64,000 nucleotides of DNA from Sordaria brevicollis (lineage: Eukaryota; Ascomycota; Sordariomycetes; Sordariales; Sordariaceae). Positions 46,971 through 57,386 of this stretch are shown here, in pieces. The notes beneath the pieces were generated by a model. It was not told the DNA's origin and did not search any database. It worked only from the letters and a program-made list of their open reading frames with translations. The position numbers and the translations under genes were made by a program. The number at the start of each line of letters is the position of its first letter. Position 1 is the stretch's first letter. The stretch lies in contig JAUTDP010000012.1 of assembly GCA_033439795.1 (NCBI GenBank), positions 1,984,001 through 2,048,000 of the forward strand. The letters run 5' to 3'.

Positions 46971-47299
46971 AGCGCCCCGCGAGCATTTAATAAGTAGGCA
47001 CCCCCTAACTCTATATAATTCCTATTTCTTCTTTTCAATTTACTTTATTATATTTTACTATATTATACTATACGATTAAATTACGTACCTACCCTTTAAC
47101 CTTCCTCCCACCTACTAAACTTTACCCGTTTTATATAATTAATATATACCCTTCTAATATTATTTCTATTATTAATTTCTAACGTATTTTAAATATTAAT
47201 TAATTAACGTAACGGTTCCCCTATTATTTTTATAGGCTTATATATAACGTTCGAATTTAAATCCGATAATTAATTATTATTGTAATTACTACTATTATA

Positions 47300-48666
47300 A
47301 CGTATTTAGGAAATCCCCGCCAACGACGAATATTTTAATACCCCGACGTACGAAGAAATAAATATATAATATAGCGCTTTTATTTCCTTTTATAAGCGTT
47401 ATCGTTTTAAATTCGCTACTTCCCGTAGTAAGAAATATAAGGGTAAAACGAACCTAATTATTATATAATATAATAGGGTAAAGCCGAAGAAGAAATACCT
47501 AGAGTAGCGGTTTAATAAGCGGCGTACTTCGATTATTAAAATTACGGACTACCCCTTCGAAGTCCAAATACGTAATTATATTCGTAACGGCTAAAAATAT
47601 TCGATATATCCTATTAATTTAATTTATTAAAGCTATAGCCCGTTACACAACTTATCTTAATACGTTTTCCTACGTTAATAGGTTATAATATTAAATTAAT
47701 CCGCTAAAATCGAAAAGATATTATTAAATAATAATTTAACGGCTATTACCCTATGTAAATAAATACGAGCCCGTTTCCCCGATATTATTTTAATTAATAA
47801 AAACTTTGAAAATTAGTAATACCGTTTACGTAAATAGCGCTGTAGTAGTTTAAATAATATTTAATATTTCGTTAAGAATTTAGAAGAGAAGCGGGAAGTT
47901 ATTTATATAAAGACCGAATTCGAAGAGGATAATGAAATACTACGCTAATCCTTTTAGGTATTTAAAAAATAAAAGCGGTATTAAATATACTACTCTTTAA
48001 TATTTATTATCGATATTACGTATAAAATAAATCGGTATAATATATTATTCGTATAGGATATTATTATTATACTAAAAAAAACTTCGATAACCGTTTTTTA
48101 AATAATAATTAATAATAAAAAGGATAATGGGTTTAGGTTTATTAATAAATAAATTATAATTTTTATTAAAAAGAATTATATCGCTTTACCCAAAATTGTA
48201 ATAATTAATAATAATAAGGCGCTAATTAGCGCTATTAAAAAGTACTTCCTAAGTATTTAATATTAATAATATATATAATATATTAATTATAATATTATAA
48301 AGGCTATTAAAAAGTATTAAGTTAAATTACGCACGTCCTTTTCTAATCGTAATAGCAACGCGGAGGAGGATAATAATAATTACCGCTTAATAGAGGCTAA
48401 TAGAGAAGATTTTTAAGAAGTACGCGTAATTTACCGCCGAATATATACGGCGGTTAAAATTAGAATTAGCCTCCCTCCTTTACCGATTAAGGTCGCTAAT
48501 ACGCGAATTATATTCTTTTTTATATAGTAATATATAATTTACACTTCTTTTTTTATAGCGTTTAATAAGGCGTAGTTTCTACTTTCGTATTCCTTCGGCT
48601 AAAGCTAATTATAATTAATAAAATATATTAAAAATAAATTCTTATTTTATTAGAGCGAATAGGCTA
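47300..48666 (+). pseudogene. Mutator-like (MULE) transposase relic, 5' part
   Basis: One plus-strand frame, read through stops, shows three MULE landmarks in register. ITDYPFEVQI at 47,541-47,570 corresponds to the TxCPFE zinc-finger-like (FAR1-type) motif with Cys changed to Tyr. IIDITYKINRYN at 48,006-48,041 corresponds to the DATYKTNRYN catalytic region. LPKIVIINNNKALISAIKKYF from 48,186 corresponds to the xTDRDxALxxAI catalytic region with Asp residues changed to Asn. The fixed frame over 700 bp means base changes without indels, as RIP produces. The relic stops at the 5' LTR of the inserted retrotransposon. Confidence 0.7.
48662..48666 (+). repeat. Target-site duplication, 5' copy (GGCTA)
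   Basis: GGCTA directly precedes the 5' LTR and is repeated directly after the 3' LTR at 55,923-55,927. Five-base duplications are typical of Ty3/gypsy integration. Confidence 0.85.
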
Positions 48667-48973
48667 TGTCACAGGCCTAGCCGTGACTGCACGTAATTGG
48701 CATATTGCCATCACATACTTGTACTCGTATAGTAGTCGCTTCCTAAGACGTACTATTATATTCGGGATAGTCCCGCCCGTACGGGATATTACATTACTAC
48801 TCACCGCTTATACAATTAGGGTTACCTAACTGCGTATAATTAACACATTCCCGTCGCGCCTTATAAAGGGCGGGCCTCCTACGTACACTTTCTTCCTTTT
48901 CCTCTTTCTTCCTCTATATAATTATATATATTTATATCTATTATTTACCTTTATATTAATTATCCTTATAATA
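48667..48973 (+). repeat. 5' LTR, 307 bp
   Basis: Aligns without gaps to the 3' LTR. Differences are transitions. Its outer 5' portion keeps unmutated CA/TG sites while its inner 3' end has been converted (ends TTATAATA). Confidence 0.92.
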
Positions 48974-50545
48974 ATTAATTACACTTTTAAAATAATACGT
49001 TCACGCGTAATTTCATTTTATTTAAAATAAGTCGCTTATTTCCCGCTCGCCGTATACAAATTATCGAATTAATATATTTCTTTTATTATTAAATCCTTTT
49101 ATTTAATTAAATAAAGGAAAATTTCTATATTTAATAAATAAAAAAATTTACAATAATTAAACGATCCTAATTATACTATTCTCTATATTTTATAATAGCG
49201 ATAATAACCCTATAATTTTCTCCTTTAATAATACGTTAAATATTCTCTTTAACGCTCCGGCTTTTAATATTAACCTTATTAATCTTAATAATACTACTAT
49301 TTTAAAAACTTTATATAATATTATTAATAATAATAATAGCTTAATTCCCGATATTAATATTACTTACGCCGCCCTTTACGAATTTACTTTCGACGAAGAT
49401 ATTAAAGAAATCTTCGTAAATTTCGGTAACGACGAAGAACCCTACTTCGTCCCTTACGATTATTTCGATTATACCTTTTTAATTATTAAAGAAATTACCT
49501 TTGCGTTTATTATTTAATTATTCGGCTACGCTTATTAACGCTTTTACGATAATTATATATTTATCCGCAATTAGAATAATAATTTTATTAATTAATTTAA
49601 TATAATTTTTATCGATTTTAAAAACCTTTAAACGTCGTACGTTATTCTTTAGAAGGAATATTCCGACTTTAAAATTTAATATAGTAAATTTAATATTTAA
49701 ACCGCCGTTATATTTTCTAACCCTAATAACCTTAACCCCGCCGCTCTAAAAATTAATAATATTTATAAATAAACGGTCGCTAACCCCCCGTTTTTATTAA
49801 TTTTAAAAAGGACCCCGCCAAACGTATTTATATCTTCTACTTTTAATATATAGCTATTTAAACCTAATAAATTTACAACCTAATATTATTTTAAAACGAG
49901 CGTTAGAAAATTCTATATATAATTATATTATTCGGCCCCGACTTTAAATCCAGTATTAATAATTTTATCGAAATTATTATAACCGAAAATAATAAAGACG
50001 CTTAGGAGTAAAAAACGGGCGCTAAATTTATATAATATTTAATTAAACGTTTCGAAATAATTAATATTAAATAGAATACTTAATATCGTTTAATCGAATA
50101 TTATTAATTTAATAAGAATTTTACCGATTTCGAAATAGAATTAACGTCCTTAATAATTATTTATAATTTAATTAAAACCTAGAAAGTCGAATACCTAAGA
50201 AATAAAATCTCTAAACGCATCCGTAACGCCGGCGCCTATTATAAGCCCCCCGTTAATAACGTTTAAAATAAGTAATTGGAAATATATTATAAAATTGCTT
50301 ACGCTTAGGATAATATTAATTACCGCGCTTATATAACCTATAGTATCCTTAATAGTACCTTTAATAATAATATTAATATTAATTCTAATAATAATTCTAA
50401 TTCCGCTATTAATAATTTTAATTCTACTTTTAACCCTAATAACCGTACCGTTAATTAAAGCGGTAATAAAATAAATTTTAATACTATTAATTTTATTAAT
50501 ATTATTTACCTTAATATATTAGATTAATATATATATAATAGCCTT

Positions 50546-50587
50546 TATCGTTGCTACGGCTAATCTAATTATTTAATTAAGGATTAC
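50546..50587 (+). pseudogene. Gag CCHC zinc-knuckle relic
   Basis: The codons read Y-R-C-Y-G-stop-S-N-Y-L-I-K-D-Y. Spacing fits C-x2-C-x4-H-x4-C exactly if the four Tyr codons (TAT, TAC, TAT, TAC) derive from Cys or His codons by single TG-to-TA or CA-to-TA changes. Confidence 0.6.
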
Positions 50588-52626
50588 TTTCGTTCCGTTA
50601 ATTATAATCTTTAGGGCCCTATTAATAAGAATAATTATTATAATAGTAATCGCGGTCGTAGTAAAAATAATAATAATAATAATAATAATACCGTTAACGT
50701 TCGTAATATTAATACCCCTATTATTAACCCGGTTCCCGCCCTAGTTATTAACCCGGCTCCTGCTTAGCCCGCCGAATAAATTATTAACGGCGAATATTAT
50801 AATAATTAGGGAAATACTTAACCTCTATATATAATCGCGTACAAAAGCCCGAATTAATATTATTAAAAAAGTAAATTTTAGACTATAAATTAAAAGATTT
50901 AAAGGAAATATAAATTTAATTTTTAAATAATTCTATATCCTTAAATTTAATATTTTTATTATTTTACATATATACCGGATCGCGTAAAAATTATTATATT
51001 ATTTTAATAAATAACGGTTACTCTATTTATACTTTTTTAAATTCTTTATTTATAAAAAAGAATAATTTCCTACGTTTCAAACTTTTACAATTAAAGAAAT
51101 TAGTCTTTACTAATAAAATCGTTAAAAGTATTATTTCTAAAGGAGTCCACGCCCGATTCTACATTAATCTTTATATAAAAATTATTACCTTCTTCGTTTA
51201 TAATATTTTTAAAAATTACCCTATTATTCTCAGTTTCCTATAAATATAATATTATTAATTTAAAATTAATTATAATAATTATACCGTCCGCTTTACCTAA
51301 TACCGCGGCTATTACTTTCCTTTAAATTTTTCTAATAAATAAATTACTATATTTAAAAACTTTATTAATCGCATTATAATAATAATTATTCGCTTACTAT
51401 TACGATTAAATACTTTAATTTTAATTCCGCTACCGCCTCCGCTCTTTAAATCCCCTAAAATAGCCTTACGACCGGAACCCGTTTTTTAAACTATTCCGCG
51501 AATAATACTAATCCTTAAATTATTACCCTCCTTCCTAACCTTTAAGAATAAACTTACCCTAATTCCCTCCCCGATCCTTAAAATTAAATAATATAATAAT
51601 TCTCTATACTATATTAATAACCTTATAAAGGTTTTAATCGCTAATTAAGCCGGGATTAAAGTATAAGGAATTTCCAATACGGCTGCCCTTTTCGTTAAAA
51701 TTAAAAGCCTTACGGTTTACGAACTATATATTCGTTTAAATAACCGCTATATTTCTATTAAAATAATACGCTTAATATAATTATAACGTTTTATATACGT
51801 TAATAATGTATTTAATATAACCGATATTAAGGAATTTAATACTATTATATTTAATTATATATATAAGAAATAGAACTTTAAACCTTTAATTATTAATTAC
51901 GCCGCGTTAAAACGATTATTTGCAATTTTGGAATTAACGGACGTCGAAAAATTAATAAAAGATATAATAAATAATATTATAAATAGTAAGGGGGAATAGT
52001 ATAAATATTTTTTACCGCTATTTATCTATTTATTCGTTAATATAATAGCCGGTAATACCGATTCTAATAAAAATAAGGAAACTGCTACTTTAATAAGAAT
52101 ACTAAATTTAATAAGGGATTTTAACCGGGATATTCCCGTATATAAAAAAATCTTTAAATAAATTTATATTACTAAAATTACTAAAGAGGACGTAAAGATT
52201 TTCTTAAAAAAGAATAATAAATTTATTAAATCCGACGACGAAATTAAGGCTAAAGTCCTAATTAAATACTATAAAAATATCGAAGCTTTTTTTCCCCGCT
52301 TAATAAAAGAAATCCCGCTATATTACGCTTATAATTATAAAATCGAATTATTATTAAAATAGTAACCGTTTAATATAAAACCCTAATATATTACGCCTAT
52401 CGAAATAGCCGTAATTAAAAAATAAATTAATATTAATTTTTAAAAGAAATTTATCCAACCTTCCTAATCCGCCGCTACGGCCCCTATTTTCCTCATTAAG
52501 AAACTTAGCAGCGGAGTCCGCATTTATATCGACTACTATAGTATTAATAACGTTATTATAAAATCCCGCTACCTATTACCGTTAATTAAGGAAATATTCG
52601 ATACTATTTATAAAGCGAAAATTTTT

Positions 52627-53050
52627 ACTAAATTCGATATTATTATTATATTTAATTATATTCGGATTAAAGAGGGATATAAATAATTTATAGCGTTTAT
52701 TACCCGTTTCGGCCTTTTCGAATTAATAATTTACTTATTCGGTCTATAAAATATATTAAAGATATTCTAAAATTATATTAATAATATATTTTATAATATT
52801 TTAAATATTTATATTACCGTTTATTTAAATAATATCCTAATATATTCTAATAATGAAAAAAATTACGTTTATTACGTTATAGAAATTTTAAACCGTATAA
52901 TTAAAATAGGCTTCTAATTCGACGTCGATAAATACGAATTTCTAATTACCCGTACAAAATACTTAAATTTAATTATTATTCCCGGTAATTTCGAAATAAA
53001 CTTCGAAAAGGTTATTATAATTACCGTTTAAAAAGTTCTAAATTCTAAAC
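52627..53050 (+). pseudogene. Reverse transcriptase relic of the plus-strand element
   Basis: Reads TKFDIIIIFNYIRIKEGY, stop, then FIAFITRFGLFE, then ITVYLNNILIYS at 52,813-52,848, and later YLNLIIIPGNFEINFEKV. These match the gypsy palm and thumb blocks; the catalytic YLDD is now YLNN. Confidence 0.85.
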
Positions 53051-53265
53051 GCTCCTTCTAATATTTCTTAAATTTTATAAACTTTTACCGACGATTTATT
53101 AAATACTTTTCTATTATTATAAAGCTATTATATAAATTTATAAAAAAGAATATAAATAAAATAATATAAATATAGACCGAATAATATTAAAAGTCGTTCA
53201 ACGCCCTCAAAAAAGTATTTACTACGGGTCCCGTTTTATAAATCTATAATTAATTTAAATAAATA

Positions 53266-53450
53266 ATCGTCGAAACCGACGCTTCTAATTAAATATACGG
53301 TAATATTTTTTTGTAATATAATAATAAAGGTATTTTACGCCCAATTATTTACTTTAACCAACGATATATAGCGGCCGAAAATAATTATAATATTTATAAT
53401 AAGGAATTATTCGCTATTATTAAAATATTAAAGAAATAAAAATTAAAATT
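53266..53450 (+). pseudogene. RNase H relic of the plus-strand element
   Basis: Reads IVETDASN and, after a stop, IYGNIF, then AAENNYNIYNKELFAIIKIL. This is the gypsy RNase H pattern with the conserved TDAS and KELLAIV blocks. Confidence 0.8.
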
Positions 53451-54369
53451 TAAAAGCGCGCAATAGCTTTTCAAAATATTAACGGATTATAAAATTTTAA
53501 AAACGTTTATTATTAATAAATAACTCTCTCTTCAATATATACAATAATCCTAATTCTTATTATAATTTAATTTTATAATTAAATATCGATTAAATTCCTT
53601 CTAAATCCGATTTAACGCCTTTAATTATAAATTAAAGGATATTCCCTACGAAAAAAACGAATACTTATTCGCCCGTAATAAAATACTTTTTAATTAAAAT
53701 ATATTTATTAATAGGGTTTAAATATTAAACGACGTAAAAGCGGAAATGGATTCCGAAATTAACGTAAATACGTACTATCTTTATAATTTAGAAATCTTTA
53801 ACGAAAAGTCCGTAAATAACCTTATTACCGAATTTTATAAAAAATCCGTTTTTTTTATAAACCTTTTAACCTACTTTTAAAACCCCGAACGTTACGCCTA
53901 ATTTAAGGAAGTATAAAAATAAATAATAAAAATTATATTTATAAAATATTAAATAGTATAAGGGCGAACCTATTACTATAGCGCTATTATTATTAATTTA
54001 AAAGATATAGAATTATAATTCTAATTAATCCGCTATATTTACAACGCCCCTTCTATTAATTACTTAAATTGTAAAAAAACTTTCCACTTATTATTTTATT
54101 TATATTTTTAATTAGGGATATATTAATCGGTTCGTATTTATTATAAAATATACTTTTAATATACTAAAATTAAACCGTTATATTACTCCCCTTATAAATT
54201 ATTAAAATTATTAAATATCCCTTTTATTATTTAAAAGGATATTTCTATCGATTATATTACCCCTTTTACCCTATATTTACGCCGTAACTAAGAATTTAAA
54301 TACGTTACTATAATAATTAACTATTTTATTAAAATATACTATTATATCCCCTACGAAATTTTTACTACC

Positions 54370-54480
54370 GAAGAATTAGCCGAACGTTTTATTAAATAAA
54401 TATATAATTTATATAGCCTCCCCGATTCTATTATTTCCAACCGCAATACCCAATTTATTTCGATATTTTAATATACCTTA
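54370..54480 (+). pseudogene. Integrase core relic of the plus-strand element
   Basis: Reads ERFIK, stop, IYNLYSLPDSIISNRNTQFIS. This is the conserved GLPxxIxSDRGxQF box; Asp and Gly are replaced by Asn. It lies in the same frame as RT and RNase H. Confidence 0.8.
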
Positions 54481-55603
54481 TTAATACGGTTAAAAGTTAT
54501 ATTAAAATTATCCTCCGTTTTTCACTTAATAATAAACGGTTAAATTAAATATATTAATATAAAAATAGAATAGTATTTAAAAATATATATTATTTAAATA
54601 TAAAATAATTAAGTCGATTAATTATTATTCGCGGAATTCGCTAATAATAATTAAATTTCCAAAATAATTAACGTTTCCTCCTTCTTTACTAATTATAATT
54701 TTAACCCCTATATAAACGTCGAATTAATAATACTTTATCCCCCCGAAATTTTAATAATATAATAAAAGGAGTATTTTAAAATTTATAAAATTATTAATCG
54801 TTTTAAAGAAATATTTAATTACATTATAACGAACGCCCGAAAAGTTTAATAACGTTATAAAAATAATATTAATATTTAACGGTCGGACGCCCTAATATAT
54901 AAACCGGGAGACCGGGTTTTATTTAATATTATTAATTTCAATTCCGGCCGCCTTTATACTAAATTAGCACCGCTTTTCGAAAAACCTTTTACAATTACCA
55001 ATACTAGTACTTATACTATTACGTTCAAATTCCTTAATAATATAAAATACAACCTTACCTTCTACGTTAATAAAATTAAATAGTAATTAAATAATAAATT
55101 ATTAAAATAATTACAATTAAATAAAAATATACGAACGAATTACGGTCGGACTTTAAAATATATTAACGACGGTAAAGAATAAATTAAATAGGAATTTATT
55201 AAAATTAACGGTTATAAGAAAGAAAGCCGTTTTTAAAAATATTACGTTATATAAGTACCCCTTTACGCCCCCGATTAATAATTAAAGAGCAACGTTTTAA
55301 TATATTTAAAATATATATACTAATTTTACGAAGAAAACCTAAATACCCTAATACTATTATAATAATTCGAAGAAGAAAAGAAGCGGAGGAAATAAGAAGT
55401 ATAAGAAGCCTAAAAAGCGGAAGGAATACGAGAGGATACGGTTATAGCGCCGGAAGAGGCCCCGGAAATAGAAACGGAAATATAATAGGAAAAGTATAAT
55501 AAGAAAAGGAGGTTACTATATTTAAGAATAATAATTATAAAAACTTTTCTAATAAGGATTTCGATTATTTTATATAATAATAATTAATTATATAGCTTTT
55601 TTT

Positions 55604-55612
55604 AAAGGGAAG
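55604..55612 (+). other. Polypurine tract
   Basis: AAAGGGAAG just before the 3' LTR, the expected site for plus-strand DNA priming in reverse transcription. Confidence 0.7.
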
Positions 55613-55615
55613 TAA

Positions 55616-55922
55616 TATTATAAACCTAATTATAATTGTACGTAATTAATATATTACTATTATATATTTATATTTATATAGTAGTCGCTTCTTAAAATGT
55701 ATTATTATATTCGGGATAGTCCCGCCTATACGGGACATTACATTATTGCTTACCGCCTATACGGTTAGGGTTATTTGACCGCGCGTAATTAATGCGTTCC
55801 CGTCGCGCTTTATAAAGGGCGGGCCTCCTACGTATATTTTCTTCCTTTTCCTCTTTCTTCCTCTGTGCAATTATATATATCTATATCTACCACCTACCCT
55901 TGCGTTAACTGTCCCTGTGATA
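55616..55922 (+). repeat. 3' LTR, 307 bp
   Basis: Gapless partner of the 5' LTR. Its inner start is heavily converted (TATTATAAA where the 5' LTR has TGTCACAGG), whereas its outer end retains CA/TG sites such as CTGTGCAA and CCTGTGATA. Confidence 0.92.
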
Positions 55923-55927
55923 GGCTA
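55923..55927 (+). repeat. Target-site duplication, 3' copy (GGCTA)
   Basis: Identical to 48,662-48,666 and directly abutting the 3' LTR. Confidence 0.85.
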
Positions 55928-57386
55928 TTTATTATACGTCGAAATATTTTAATTATAATTTACGTACTATTTCCTCTAACGAATTTATTAATAATTTTAT
56001 TAAAAATTATAGTATTTCTCCCCGCTATAATTTAATTATTATTTTTAACGTTTATACGTAATACGTTTATTATTAATTATAAGCTTTTAAATAAGTAATT
56101 ATTCGCGCTAAAAATTGGGTACGATTATAATTTATTAATTGTAATTGGCTTAGGGATTGCCCGTTCGAATTAACCTTCTGGGTACTAAATTTATTTAATT
56201 GCTAATACCGTATTTATATTACCTTTATATTATTTATTAATATAATTTCTAAAGAAGAATATATTATACCGCTACCGCTATATATTAAATAATTTCGAGC
56301 TTAATATAGATTATTCTATACTTATAAAATAGCTAAGCGAGTAAAGAATAGTTAAATAACCTTGGTAATTAAATTAAATTATTACTTATTTTAATATTTA
56401 TAATAAAAGAGAGTAAATAAACCCTTATTAACGTTATTTACGAATATAATTTTAATTATTTATATAATAATAATAGGATGTAATTAATGAGTATTTATAC
56501 GTATACCCCTTCTAAAAGGTCGCCCCTAAAAGTAAATTACCTAAATAAAGTAGGCTTTTTAATAACGAATAAATTATATTAGAGACCTAAATTAAATAAC
56601 CCCCTAATTTTCGAAGTAAAATTAAGACCCGCGGCCGCGCTATCGCCGCATTTATACGGCGCTACTATTTAAAGTACGAAATTAAACCCAATTTCGAAGT
56701 TATAAATGAAGTTAATTAATAGAAAAGAGAAGAGGAGGAGGAGGCTATATAAAATTATATCGAAATTATATAACTATTTAATTCCGAATTACCCTCTAAA
56801 TTTAAATAATTAGTTAATAAGAATAAGGATAAAGGTAACTTAATTAATAGGAAGGGTAATCCAATTCGATTAACTTCTACTACCCGTAAGCGCCGCCGCC
56901 GTAATAGCAATATTAAGTTCTCTTGCAACTCTACCCTCAATTCCGCCTACCTATTTTAATTTAACGACGATAATGAGGTTAAAAATAATAATACGCCCGT
57001 AATTAAAAAGGAAAAGACTAAATTTAATAAAGTTTATAATACCTAATTAGTGCGGGAAATAGAAAGGTTATTAATTATACCCCCAAATAATATTATTAAA
57101 TTTAATTAATTTAATCTACGTAATCCAAATCTATATAAAATTTAGCCGGGCGTAAATAAAGATAAGGCTATTATTTTAAATAATTAGCGACCTTTTATTT
57201 TATTTACTTTTAATCGATATATACGTTTTAAAAGCCTTATTTTGCCCTATTCTATATAAATTTTAAAATACGTACTACTATAGCGTACAGCGAGCCCTAC
57301 TATTAAATAGGGACCCTTATCAAATGTTAGAAATATTTTATAACCCGTTTTTTATATTAGAAACGGCTAGTTTTACATATTAGCTA
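55928..57386 (+). repeat. RIP-mutated flank downstream of the LTR element
   Basis: If the LTR element and one duplication are removed, the MULE frame continues here (AIYYTSKYFNYN...). Further on, at about 56,140-56,200, the plus strand reads NCNWLRDCPFELTFWVLN, again with a CPFE motif. So this side may hold the rest of the interrupted MULE plus a second MULE or another RIP-mutated repeat. No intact gene. Confidence 0.45.

Larger units (their letters stand above)
48667..55922 (+). mobile_element. Complete Ty3/gypsy LTR retrotransposon, RIP-inactivated
   Basis: The element is 7,256 bp: two LTRs of exactly 307 bp, a GGCTA target-site duplication, and a polypurine tract (AAAGGGAAG) ending three bases before the 3' LTR. 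LTR ends form a short inverted repeat, TGTCACAGG and CCTGTGATA, the latter one C-to-T change away from perfect. Pol order is RT (52,627-53,050), RNase H (53,266 onward), integrase (around 54,415), the gypsy arrangement. Gag with a zinc knuckle lies upstream at 50,546-50,587. All pol motifs share one frame while the gag knuckle is in another, so gag-pol was probably joined by a frameshift. The many stops and D-to-N, C-to-Y and H-to-Y changes are of RIP type. It inserted into a MULE relic. Confidence 0.92.
46971..57386. repeat. RIP-mutated AT-rich domain 3
   Basis: About 10.4 kb of AT-rich, CpA/TpG-depleted DNA with a nested structure: a MULE transposase relic split by a complete LTR retrotransposon. 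It runs to within a few tens of bases of the stop codon of the HET-domain gene. Confidence 0.9.

Noticed and set aside
55200..55300. Possible integrase chromodomain at the end of the plus-strand gypsy pol
   Set aside because: Only a weak EFIKINGYKKESRF resemblance to the YLVKWKGY block; aromatic cage residues cannot be confirmed.
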